Shown here: one piece after another, positions 29,460-38,455 of the stretch
Position numbering within the stretch: the first letter of the stretch is position 1
Layout of the letters: each line of letters begins with the position of its first letter
Assembly: GCA_945861775.1 (NCBI GenBank)
Contig: CAMAVT010000003.1
Span: 1 to 42,159, forward strand
Reading direction: 5' to 3'
Source of the DNA: Bifidobacterium breve
GTDB taxonomy: Bacteria > Actinomycetota > Actinomycetes > S36-B12
DNA length: 42,159 nucleotides
Translations under genes and position numbers: made by a program
The notes under the pieces: model-generated
Database searches by the model: none
What the model saw: only the letters and a program-made list of their open reading frames with translations
What the model was told of the DNA's origin: nothing

Positions 29460-30965
29460 TCAAACAGTTGAACCGAAGTCACCAGATGTTGGGAAGTCAT
29501 CAGATGATGGAAATTGCAGACTGAGCATTTCGAAATACTCCATCAATCCATGGTGACCAAGTTCGCGACCGATGCCCGAGGTTTTGAATCCACCGAAAGG
29601 TGCATTGGCGTTGAACCGACCACCGTTGACAGCGACTTGGCCCGTACGCAACCGCTTAGCAACACTCACCGCGGTCGGAATATCAGCAGCAAACACGGCA
29701 CCAGAAAGCCCGAATTCACTGTCATTGGCGAATTCGATTCCTTGCTCAAGACCGTCGTAGCCAATAATCGCTAGTACCGGTCCAAAGATTTCTTCTTGGG
29801 CAATGCGCGCCTTCGGACTGAGGCGACTGAAAACCGTTGGCTTAATGAAATAACCCTTATCAAGACCATCGGGGTGGCCAGGACCGCCAGCAATTAACTT
29901 GCCCTCCGTCATGCCGATCTCAATGTAATCTGCAACGACCTTGTGCTGGCCCGCCGATGCAACCGGCCCCAAGTCAACCGCGGCGTCCAGCGGATTACCA
30001 ACAGTAAATGCATTTACGAGCGCCGCAACGCGCTCCTCAACTTCATCGATTATTTCATTGGGAACAATCAGACGAGTAGTGGCCGAACAGGTCTGCCCGT
30101 TATTGACGAAACAACCGCGAACCGCATTCGCGATAGCGACATCAAGATCGGCGCCTTCAACCAAAAGGAACGCAGATTTACCGCCAAGTTCCAGCGCAAC
30201 TTTTTTAACGGTGGGGGCTGCAGCCTGCGAAACGCGAACACCAGCACCGGTAGAACCAGTGATGCTCACCATGTCGACCTCGGGGTGGGAGGAAAGAATT
30301 TCACCGATGAGTGCGCCTGGACCAGAAACGAGGTTGAAGACACCCTTGGGCAGGCCGAGACCGTCAATGATTTCAGCGAGGATGAAGTTGGAAAGTGGCG
30401 CCACCGAGCTTGGTTTCACCACCACGGTGCAACCAGCAGCAAGTGCCGGGCCGACCTTTGCGGCGAGTTGATACAGCGGATAATTCCAAGGAGTAATTGC
30501 TCCGACAACGCCTACGGGAACCCGGATAACAATCGAATTGCCGATCCGCTCTTCGGCGGGTAACTCGCGAGCTGCCTGCGCAATCGTTTCAAACACCGAT
30601 GCTGCAAGACCCACTTGCACCCGGACCGAAATGGCCAGGGGCGTTCCCACTTCCTGGGACATGATTCGGGCTAGTTCATCTTCTCGCTCGCGTAGTCCCG
30701 CGGCTATTGCTGAAACAACATCGGCGCGCTCAGCGATCGGGACCTGCGACCAGCCGTCAAATGCGCGTCGGGCAGCCGCGATGGCGCGCTCAGCGTCATC
30801 AGCATTACCCGAAGGGACCGTCCCGATAACTTCACCGGTGGCAGCTTCAATCACCGTGATGGCTTCGCCTCCTAAGGGCGCCACCCACTCTCCATCGATG
30901 TATAGCGTGTTGCGCTCGATCACGGTTCCTCCATTGGCTTGCGTTTCGGGGTCTAGGTTTTTCAA
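29460..30965 (-). CDS. Aldehyde dehydrogenase family protein
   Basis: ITPWNYPLYQLAAKVGPALAAGCTVVVKPS, ITGSTGAGVRV, LELGGKSAF, NNGQTCSATTR, PFGGFKTSGIGRELG. Confidence 0.96.
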   Translation of the reverse strand: MKNLDPETQANGGTVIERNTLYIDGEWVAPLGGEAITVIEAATGEVIGTVPSGNADDAERAIAAARRAFDGWSQVPIAERADVVSAIAAGLREREDELARIMSQEVGTPLAISVRVQVGLAASVFETIAQAARELPAEERIGNSIVIRVPVGVVGAITPWNYPLYQLAAKVGPALAAGCTVVVKPSSVAPLSNFILAEIIDGLGLPKGVFNLVSGPGALIGEILSSHPEVDMVSITGSTGAGVRVSQAAAPTVKKVALELGGKSAFLLVEGADLDVAIANAVRGCFVNNGQTCSATTRLIVPNEIIDEVEERVAALVNAFTVGNPLDAAVDLGPVASAGQHKVVADYIEIGMTEGKLIAGGPGHPDGLDKGYFIKPTVFSRLSPKARIAQEEIFGPVLAIIGYDGLEQGIEFANDSEFGLSGAVFAADIPTAVSVAKRLRTGQVAVNGGRFNANAPFGGFKTSGIGRELGHHGLMEYFEMLSLQFPSSDDFPTSGDFGSTV

Positions 30966-30979
30966 TTTTCCAGCATAGG

Positions 30980-31720
30980 TTATTCGAGGAGTTGGGCTCT
31001 CAAAGATTCAATGCTCTCATTGTGTACGTCGAGAGTAAGAACCCACTCATGTAGTCCACCATGCTCAACGAGAGTGCGGGACAAGAAGAGTTCCATGGCG
31101 CCTCGAGGTGAGCGCAGGAGATCATCAGTCTGGTTCATCATGGGATGGTTCTCAAAATCTTCACGGGTTCTCAACCAGCGGACAAGGGCAACAACTTCGT
31201 CACCGCTTAACGCAAAATCATCGGCGATGTCGTCGTCACTTACGCCCAGCAGCGATAACAAGACGGCAGCGACAAAGCCGGTACGGTCCTTGCCAGCCAT
31301 GCAGAAAAAGATTGCCGGGAATGCCTCCCCCTGTGCCAAATGCTCAACAATGTCTCGCATCGTGGTTGCACCCAGCTCGAGCATCACGTTATAAATGTCG
31401 GCAAGGTGTTCCGCCGGATCGGCATTAATTTCGCCTGGGGCTCGTTGCCACTGTTGCGGAAGAATCGGTGCATGGATAGGGCCATCAATAAAAGCTGGGA
31501 GGGGGAAAGCGTCAAGCTCACTTCGATAGCGCAGATCAAAAACCGTCGTAGCGCCGAATTCATTCCACGCCTGTTCATCGGTGAGTCGATGTAAACTGGA
31601 TGCGCGATAAAGCATTCCGGTACGCACCACGCGGCCATCTTGCGTCACCATGCCGCCTAGATCGCGGACGTTATAGACGCCACCAAGTTCCACACTTCGG
31701 TCAATTGTTTTGTCGATCAT
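30980..31720 (-). CDS. Tyrosine-protein phosphatase-like (Y_phosphatase3 type)
   Basis: VYNVRDLGGMVTQDGRVVRTGMLYRASSL; P-loop CMAGKDRTGF. Confidence 0.9.
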   Translation of the reverse strand: MIDKTIDRSVELGGVYNVRDLGGMVTQDGRVVRTGMLYRASSLHRLTDEQAWNEFGATTVFDLRYRSELDAFPLPAFIDGPIHAPILPQQWQRAPGEINADPAEHLADIYNVMLELGATTMRDIVEHLAQGEAFPAIFFCMAGKDRTGFVAAVLLSLLGVSDDDIADDFALSGDEVVALVRWLRTREDFENHPMMNQTDDLLRSPRGAMELFLSRTLVEHGGLHEWVLTLDVHNESIESLRAQLLE

Positions 31721-32253
31721 CCGGGGAACCCCGGGAAAGCCCGCTCATAGTCCGGTAACTCAGCCACTCCAGCTGCGCGCCCCGGCCAGCGCTTGCGCTC
31801 TTGATCACCGAGACCGCCCGCAGCCAGATCCGAAAGCGGCATCGAATACAAGCTGAGTACGTGACGCTTGGCGAATCTCCATCTACCTTCATCACGACGG
31901 TAGACATCTTGATAACGAATTGATGTGGACAGGGTCAGGTCCGAGCTACCCAACTCCGCATAAGCGATAACAGTTCCGGTTGCGTGATTCTCGTCAACGA
32001 GGTCAACCACTATCCCGTGCGGGTCATGCCAGGTGGCCGTGAAAGGTGCATGTTTGATTTTAAAATTTTCGATGATGGCGGCGCGGCCGGAAGTCGTGCT
32101 GTTTGCAGAACCAAATACTGCGTCAAGAGTAAAGAGCTCACCAAGAGCATCCCACTGAGCGTCGTCGAGCAAAGTTGCATAAGAAACAACCAGGTCATTG
32201 ATGGCGAATCGATCTTCCAACCGCGAAATCCGCTGTTCTAATGTGTGCATCAC
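31717..32253 (-). CDS. NTF2/SnoaL-like family protein
   Basis: LEDRFAINDLVVSYATLLDDAQWDALGELFTLDAVF...RYQDVYRRDEGRWRFAKRHV; ATGA overlap with the phosphatase. Confidence 0.86.
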   Translation of the reverse strand: MMHTLEQRISRLEDRFAINDLVVSYATLLDDAQWDALGELFTLDAVFGSANSTTSGRAAIIENFKIKHAPFTATWHDPHGIVVDLVDENHATGTVIAYAELGSSDLTLSTSIRYQDVYRRDEGRWRFAKRHVLSLYSMPLSDLAAGGLGDQERKRWPGRAAGVAELPDYERAFPGFPG

Positions 32254-32356
32254 CTGCGTGAGCGTACTGCAGGCAACTTGCAGGAATTAATGGCCGCCAT
32301 TGACCCGAAGTGTCCCTGCGCACCCACTGCGCTATTCGCCCCGATAGCGTCTCGCC

Positions 32357-33085
32357 ATGGGTGAAGTTCCACTGTATGAGCGCGTGCGCCAGTCAATTGC
32401 GCAAACACTCACCGATGGCACACTCTCCCCCGGCGACAAACTTCCCAGTGAGGCACGGCTGGCCGAGGAATTCGGTGTCAACCGGCTTACCGTCCGGCGA
32501 GCAATTGAGGAACTTGCCCGAGCCGGCGCGGTGGAGTCTCGACAGGGTTCCGGCACATTTGTGAGCGCCAGGATTATCCGGCTTCCGCTATCCCAGCAAC
32601 TCTCCACGGACTCACTTGTTTCCCGGCTTACCAGCCAGATCGCCGAACAGGGTCTCACCTATGAAGACATCCTTCTGCGGGCCGTTAAATTGAAAAGCTC
32701 GCATCTGAATACGACCCTCGAACTGCCTTTGGGTCCGCTGTGGCGGGTAGACAATGCGTTGGTGGTTAATGGCGCTACCTGGATGTGGTCGAGTTCGTGG
32801 TTCCCTCGAGAACTGCTCACAGATCCCGCTGGAAACTGGGACCAGGTCACCGGCCTGTACGGCCAACTCAATGCAGCACTGGGTGAACCACGTCCGGTCT
32901 GGCGGGCAATCTCCGCGGACGCCGCAACCCTTGTTGACGCAGAGATCCTCGGCATTCGAGCCAGCTCGCCCGTGCTCGTGCGCGACGGTCTCACCGCGGG
33001 AGAAAACGGTGAGCCGATGCTTCGGGTATCGCGCCGGGCGCGCATGGACCGGGTGAGCTACGTACTGCGCTACGACCAGGATTGA
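32357..33085 (+). CDS. GntR family (HutC/UTRA type) transcriptional regulator
   Basis: PLYERVRQSIAQTLTDGTLSPGDKLPSEARLAEEFGVNRLTVRRAIEELARAGAVESRQGSGTFV wHTH with UTRA-like C-terminus. Confidence 0.94.
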   Translation: MGEVPLYERVRQSIAQTLTDGTLSPGDKLPSEARLAEEFGVNRLTVRRAIEELARAGAVESRQGSGTFVSARIIRLPLSQQLSTDSLVSRLTSQIAEQGLTYEDILLRAVKLKSSHLNTTLELPLGPLWRVDNALVVNGATWMWSSSWFPRELLTDPAGNWDQVTGLYGQLNAALGEPRPVWRAISADAATLVDAEILGIRASSPVLVRDGLTAGENGEPMLRVSRRARMDRVSYVLRYDQD

Positions 33086-33100
33086 CCAAGATTGATCGAG

Positions 33101-34525
33101 TTATCGGGCCATCCACTCGTCTAAAATTTGGTGATAGTGCCGAATCCGATTCTCTTGGTACCGCGTAAGCCGCACGCCTGGTCCGCGCATTGACTTCAAA
33201 CCTTCTTGGATGAATGGCATGTTGGCCATATCTTGGTCAAAGACCGGTCCGAGTAATCCGATTTCCGTGATGTCAGAGAAAGTCTCCCCCGGCTTTAGCC
33301 AACGTGGCTCTGCGGGCTTGGGGTGTGAACCGTCAGCCGGCTTTTGTGCCAGTAAAAATACTTCCGCAAGGCACTTGTCCGGGTCGTTGCCGTGCGGGCG
33401 GAAACGGTACACGGCGTTGGTCCGGGGTCCGGCGAAAACATAGAAGTTGGGGAATACGAAGTACTGAATTCCATCTAAGAGTTCTGAATCTGTCCAATGA
33501 TCCTGTTCGCTGCCGAACTGTGCTGCAAGGGAGGTGCGCATTGCGGCGGCAAGTTCGCGACGGGCGGTTGAGTCCAAAGGAACACGTGGCGTGCCTTCAT
33601 CTCCCACAGCCAAGTCGCGACCTTTACCCTGCGTGTAAAAAGCGCGCGTTTCATAGTAGGAGTCCAGTACTTCTTGTTCACTGATGTGGTTTGCGATCGT
33701 TGGGCTGGGCACCCCCTGCGGCACAATCTGGCGACTCCAGTTCTCGCCTTTGATCACGTCGTACTGGGTGTTTTCATCGCCGAGCCATTCCATCATTTGT
33801 GGGTGCGTGGCCAACGAGTGGAAGCCTTCAATGAATGCTTCGCCCGCGACTTTCCAGTTGCAATCGATGACGCCACCGAAGTGCGAATACACGACCCGGT
33901 CTTCGTAATTCCAACGATCCCAGTCGTTGAGCATGGAACCCATGAAACTCTCAAGTGGTTCAGCATCAGGATCTTGGTTGATGAAAACAAAACCGTTCCA
34001 CACGGCAACCTTGGCTTCGGGCAACGGGAGGTTCGTGGGATCTATTTCTGGGAAGTCCCAAGCGCACGGGAGATTCTTGAGGGTGCCATCAATATTCCAA
34101 CTGAAGCCGTGGAATGGGCAGCGCAGTTCACTTACCCGCCCACCTTCTTGGCGCAGTGCCCGACCACGATGCAGGCATACGTTGTAGAGCGCCTTAATGC
34201 TGCCGTCGGGTTGGCGCATAATGATGAGTTTGTCGTCAACGATGTCGTAGGTGATGTGATCGCCAGCATTGGGGATGTGATCCTCGCGGCACACAAATTG
34301 CCATACCTTACGCCACACTTTGTCGACTTCACGATCATGGAATTCGCGAGAAATATACCGATCAATATCCATGGGGGCAGTCCCGAGATCCTCATTAATG
34401 TCGTATCTAAGTGCCGCCGGGACTGGACGTGAGTCTTCATCGAGATATGACTGAACACTGGTCCCCGGGGATCGCGGGCTTGGTGGCTCAGTTGATTCAC
34501 GCTGGGGAGATGCGAGTTCGGTCAT
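33101..34525 (-). CDS. Rieske oxygenase alpha subunit (Rieske C)
   Basis: CLHRGRALR...CPFHGFSWN; EAFIEGFHSLATH iron site. Confidence 0.95.
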   Translation of the reverse strand: MTELASPQRESTEPPSPRSPGTSVQSYLDEDSRPVPAALRYDINEDLGTAPMDIDRYISREFHDREVDKVWRKVWQFVCREDHIPNAGDHITYDIVDDKLIIMRQPDGSIKALYNVCLHRGRALRQEGGRVSELRCPFHGFSWNIDGTLKNLPCAWDFPEIDPTNLPLPEAKVAVWNGFVFINQDPDAEPLESFMGSMLNDWDRWNYEDRVVYSHFGGVIDCNWKVAGEAFIEGFHSLATHPQMMEWLGDENTQYDVIKGENWSRQIVPQGVPSPTIANHISEQEVLDSYYETRAFYTQGKGRDLAVGDEGTPRVPLDSTARRELAAAMRTSLAAQFGSEQDHWTDSELLDGIQYFVFPNFYVFAGPRTNAVYRFRPHGNDPDKCLAEVFLLAQKPADGSHPKPAEPRWLKPGETFSDITEIGLLGPVFDQDMANMPFIQEGLKSMRGPGVRLTRYQENRIRHYHQILDEWMAR

Positions 34526-34605
34526 GGCTGATGGACTCCTTGTTTACGGGTATCAGAATTATGTCCCCGATGTTATAGGACGTCAAATAAAGATGCTTAC
34601 CCAAC

Positions 34606-34644
34606 AAGGAAAGGGCCCGACCAAATTGGCCGGACCCTTTCCTT
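34606..34644 (-). terminator. Terminator hairpin downstream of the 34664-35767 gene
   Basis: AAGGAAAGGGCCCGACC / GGCCGGACCCTTTCCTT near-perfect inverted repeat, AAATT loop. Confidence 0.75.
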
Positions 34645-34663
34645 TACAGCGAGTGCTTGAGAC

Positions 34664-35767
34664 TTACTTTACGCCCCAAATCTTCTTGAACTGATTTACA
34701 TAGTCCTTGACGCCCAAGTAGTCACCCTCTGGAGTGAGGACCAACGACTTAGCATTTTGCTTGGTCAGGATCTGTGTTGGCAATTCGTTTGTGACGTATG
34801 GCATACCGATCGAGTTACGGGCCATGCTGTCCACGACACTCCAACCAACGATGGGGAGTGAGTAGCCGGTCCATGCTGATTCGGTGCCGTCCTTGAGTCC
34901 CTGGATATTTGCCTTACCAGCGGTCAAGCCACCGATTGCGATTGCAGGGTTGTTCAGAGCAGCAGAGACACCGGTGACCCAGCCACCGAGGTCGGAGACG
35001 AGCCAGTTGGTACCTGGGTTTGATGCAACAATGTTGACGGCTGCTTGGGGAACCTTACCCGCGAAGATGTCGGTCAACTGCTGATCATTTTCTTCGTATG
35101 TGCACTTGGTTGGGCACAGCTTCTTCAGGTTCTTAGCGTAAGAAACGTCGAAGCGACGAAGGATTGGGTACAAAGGAACCGTGATTCCCTGAGCCTTCAC
35201 GTTGCCCTTTGTTGCTGCAACGGAGTAGGCAGCGATCATCTGGCCCCAAAGGTCAATTGTCTTTGGACCGGCAATGTGGGTGTCCTCCAGTGCTGATGTT
35301 GGCTTGCTCATGCATGCAGAGCAGATAACGACAACACCCTGCTTCTCAGCCTTGGTCAGAAGATCTGACAAAGTTGATGGCTCAATACCGGAGATGTGGA
35401 TGTAGTTCGGGTTGAGTGACAGCGCCTGGCTGAAAAGTGAACGCTGGGTTTCAGGGCTGACTGCGCCAACGAGTTCTTTGTACTTCCAGCCGAGTGTCTT
35501 GGCAGCTGCACCAATGGCTTCATCGAGCACCTTGTTTTCATCGCCACCGTTTGAGAGGGCTACGACAAACTGACCCTTTGGTGGAACAGACTTCAAAGGT
35601 GTGGTGATCCCAATGCTTGTTGGGGTCTTGTTGTACTTAGCTACAATCGCGGCGGAAAGGGTGACACCCTTGTCCTGTGGATTTGCAGCAAAGGCTGCGG
35701 GTGCAATACCCGAAACCAAGAGGGCAGCGGATCCTATAAAAGCAACCGCTGTGGTTAGCTTGCGCAT
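34664..35767 (-). CDS. Periplasmic-binding-protein-like solute-binding protein (sugar ABC type)
   Basis: Signal peptide; VVALSNGGDENKVLDEAIGAAAKTLGW, ALSLNPNYIHISGI, GVVVICSACMS. Confidence 0.8.
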   Translation of the reverse strand: MRKLTTAVAFIGSAALLVSGIAPAAFAANPQDKGVTLSAAIVAKYNKTPTSIGITTPLKSVPPKGQFVVALSNGGDENKVLDEAIGAAAKTLGWKYKELVGAVSPETQRSLFSQALSLNPNYIHISGIEPSTLSDLLTKAEKQGVVVICSACMSKPTSALEDTHIAGPKTIDLWGQMIAAYSVAATKGNVKAQGITVPLYPILRRFDVSYAKNLKKLCPTKCTYEENDQQLTDIFAGKVPQAAVNIVASNPGTNWLVSDLGGWVTGVSAALNNPAIAIGGLTAGKANIQGLKDGTESAWTGYSLPIVGWSVVDSMARNSIGMPYVTNELPTQILTKQNAKSLVLTPEGDYLGVKDYVNQFKKIWGVK

Positions 35768-35959
35768 TGACGCTCTCTTCCATTAGTGGGGGTTGAACAA
35801 CATTCGTCCGGAAGAATACCCACAAAATTCATTTATTGGTAGTCCATTATTCATTTCGTTATAATTGCGAGGATTTCCTAGTAAAAAACGGACATTTCAC
35901 CCCAACAAAGACCGTAGAAACCCGATCTTGACTCCGAAACCAAATTTTTGGTAAAGGAA

Positions 35960-37159
35960 TTACTTGACACCCCATAACGCGGTGAACAGTTCGCGGTAGT
36001 TGGCAATTCCCAGGTAATTGCCGTTCTCGTCGAGTACTGCATCAGCAATATTGGTGACATTAAGGAGTTGACTCGGCAGGAGTCCATCAGCTGGTGCATC
36101 ACCCGCGAGCACCCGCGCGAACTGGTCAATAACCCGCCACGCCATCACTGGTACGGGCAGAGCCGTCCACGCCTGCAAGGCAGCAGCCGCTTCTGGGGTT
36201 GCATCCGTTGATCCACTTGCCGGTGGGACCGCACCCGATGCAGCGAGGTCGACCAAGGATGTGATGTCTCGAGCATTGGCACCACGGCCGATGAGAACCG
36301 TTGGTTCCAACACGAGTGCATCGGCCAAAGCCGCGGGGACATCGGCGGAAAGCTCCCCTGAGTCAAGGAGTGCCCAACGGCCCAGGCTCGTGCTCATGGT
36401 GTCCGCGATAAACGTGGGCACCATGCTCAGATCGGTCGTATCAACCTCAGATTCAATCGCGGAACAATCTCGACACAGGCCAGCCAGAGTGTTAACGAAT
36501 TCGGCATTGAAAGTGACCAGTGCTGGCACGGGAAGTGTGAAAACCTCTATGCCGGCAACTTCTTCTGCCGCCTGATTGGCGACCACGTAACTCGCAAGTA
36601 TTTGACCCCACAGGACATTTTGTGCGTCGCCATCAATGCTTGTGTTTTTGATGGCACCCGTTGGCTCGCCCGAGCATCCGGTACAAATCACGGCCACTCC
36701 TGCGGCCTCAGCGGCAGCGAGTTGGGTGGCTAAAACGTCAACGTATCTACCCGAGATCCGAATGCCCGCCGGATTGAGAGCCAGGGCTTCGTCGAATGCT
36801 GCCGGCGCCGATTCCACAGTTTCTGCTCCGAGAACCTCGGCGAATTCCCAGCCGATTGCCGCGGCAGCCTCGGCCATCGAGGTGTTCAGCAAGGTATCAA
36901 ATTCGGAGCCGTCGGAGAGGCTGACAATGAGTGAACCAGCAGCCGGTGGGGCCGTCAGTGGGACATCCACGCCAATGGAGGTCGGTGCAAGAAATGCCGA
37001 AGCGAGGAGTTCGGGATCAACCGCGGGATCCGCAGCGGTTTCCTCACCGACCACCGCTTCACCCTCAACGAAGTTGGGGTCATCAGCTGGCATGGCGCAG
37101 GAAGCTAGAACCAAAGTGGCGGATAAGGCAACGACAACCGAAAGCATTGACCGACGCAT
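35960..37159 (-). CDS. Solute-binding lipoprotein, paralog of 34664-35767
   Basis: Lipobox VLASC; colinear similarity to the neighbour (PTSIGVDVPL.., ALALNPAGIRISG, GVAVICTGCSGEPTGAIKNT, C-terminal NYLGIANYRELFTALWGVK); start at 37159. Confidence 0.8.
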   Translation of the reverse strand: MRRSMLSVVVALSATLVLASCAMPADDPNFVEGEAVVGEETAADPAVDPELLASAFLAPTSIGVDVPLTAPPAAGSLIVSLSDGSEFDTLLNTSMAEAAAAIGWEFAEVLGAETVESAPAAFDEALALNPAGIRISGRYVDVLATQLAAAEAAGVAVICTGCSGEPTGAIKNTSIDGDAQNVLWGQILASYVVANQAAEEVAGIEVFTLPVPALVTFNAEFVNTLAGLCRDCSAIESEVDTTDLSMVPTFIADTMSTSLGRWALLDSGELSADVPAALADALVLEPTVLIGRGANARDITSLVDLAASGAVPPASGSTDATPEAAAALQAWTALPVPVMAWRVIDQFARVLAGDAPADGLLPSQLLNVTNIADAVLDENGNYLGIANYRELFTALWGVK

Positions 37160-37328
37160 GTGACTCTCTTTCAAAGATATAAACGACTGAAAGCCCAAAA
37201 CTACATGCACGTCCAATAATCTGTCTCAGCGACTCGGTTTCAACTTGATCACATTGAGCACGACAGGCGGTCCCTTCATCACTTGCTATTGTTGTGGCTC
37301 ATCCATCTACATCCCGGCCCACCTCTGG

Positions 37329-37364
37329 AGTGCAATGTCCTTCGAAAGTGCAATGTCCTTCGAA
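37329..37364 (+). repeat. Perfect 18-bp tandem duplication AGTGCAATGTCCTTCGAA x2 spanning the acyl-CoA dehydrogenase start
   Basis: Direct reading; yields ATG at 37335 and ATG at 37353 in frame (MSFESAMSFELP). Confidence 0.92.
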
Positions 37365-38447
37365 CTACCCCTGGCAGCTCTTGACCCGGAAGAGATTGTC
37401 GATTTGCGCACCACCGTGCGCTCGGCTGCAACGGAGTCGGGGTATCCAACCGCGGTGCTTGAACTCGAAAAATCAGAGACTGGTCTAGACCTTGCGTTGT
37501 GGTCACTGCTCGCGCAGGACATCGGGCTCTCTGCGGTCGGGCTACCTGAGTCTGCCGGCGGCTTGGGCGGCCTTGCCGAAATTCTTGCGGTGGCAGAAGA
37601 ACTAGGTGCCACGTTGGCGCCCGTTCCCTTTATTACCAGCACTGTTCTGTGCGGCCAAGTCTTGGCTGCAAGTGATGAAAGTTCAACTCCATATCTTGAG
37701 CGAATTGCGGCAGGTGAGATTGCGGCTCCCGCCTTTACCAATGCGCGCGGCCAATGGTCTGCGGGTGACATTTCATGTACGAGTGATGGTGAAAAAGTTT
37801 CGGGAACGGTCCGATTCGCGCCATTTGGTGCCAGTGCAACATTCTTTGTGGTTGCAGCCCGCACAGATTCAGGCATTGATGTATTTGTTGTTGAGGCTTC
37901 CGATGCGAACGTCAGCGCGTTGCCATCACTAGATTTCTCGCGGCCATCGGCAACCGTCACTTTCGATAGTTCCCCAGCAGTGCGACTGACGACCGGTGGA
38001 AATGGCGAGAGTGTAATCTCACACGCCGTTGACATAACACTGATGGCTGTTGCCGCTGATCAACTTGGCGGATCGCAGGCCTGTTTTGATATGACACTTG
38101 ACTATATAAAGGTGCGCCGCCAATTTAATCGGGAGATCGGTAGCTTCCAAGCCATCAAACACCGGATGACCGATGCCCTGATGCTCGTTGAAATGCTGCG
38201 ATCTGGGCTGGAAAAGGTGACATCGGGTGGCACGCAGGATCTTGCCGCGGATGCAGCGATGAATAAGTCCTGGGGGTCTGATTCTTACATTGCGATGACC
38301 GCCGAAGCAATTCAATTGCACGGTGGTATCGGTTTCACGTGGGAACACACCACGCACCTGTATTTCAGAAGGGCGCGCTACGACGCTGCGTTTCTCGGCG
38401 ATGGTTCATTTCAGCGCGAGCGCCTCGCCAAAGTGCTGAACTGGTAA
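37335..38447 (+). CDS. Acyl-CoA dehydrogenase family protein
   Basis: Central and C-terminal ACAD motifs: DQLGGSQACFDMTLDYIKVRRQFNREIGSFQAIKHRMTD, QLHGGIGFTWEHTTHLYFRRA. Confidence 0.92.
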   Translation: MSFESAMSFELPLAALDPEEIVDLRTTVRSAATESGYPTAVLELEKSETGLDLALWSLLAQDIGLSAVGLPESAGGLGGLAEILAVAEELGATLAPVPFITSTVLCGQVLAASDESSTPYLERIAAGEIAAPAFTNARGQWSAGDISCTSDGEKVSGTVRFAPFGASATFFVVAARTDSGIDVFVVEASDANVSALPSLDFSRPSATVTFDSSPAVRLTTGGNGESVISHAVDITLMAVAADQLGGSQACFDMTLDYIKVRRQFNREIGSFQAIKHRMTDALMLVEMLRSGLEKVTSGGTQDLAADAAMNKSWGSDSYIAMTAEAIQLHGGIGFTWEHTTHLYFRRARYDAAFLGDGSFQRERLAKVLNW

Positions 38448-38455
38448 AAGCTCGA

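Noticed and set aside
29941-30563. Two overlapping plus-strand ORFs of 176 and 206 aa
   Set aside because: Antisense to the aldehyde dehydrogenase; mutually overlapping shadow frames.
32289-32301. Inverted repeat AATGGC-C-GCCATT upstream of the GntR gene
   Set aside because: Short, does not match the TTGTCTAGACAA motif; could be an autoregulatory site but evidence is too thin.
33674-34432. 252-aa plus-strand ORF
   Set aside because: Antisense to Rieske C; no recognisable motifs, explained by codon bias.
20417-36620. 14-mer ACAGGACATTTTGT seen near 20418 and again near 36606
   Set aside because: Matches of this length are expected by chance in 42 kb; the second copy lies inside a coding sequence.
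37307-38035. 242-aa minus-strand ORF
   Set aside because: Antisense to the acyl-CoA dehydrogenase with Ser/Ala-rich composition.
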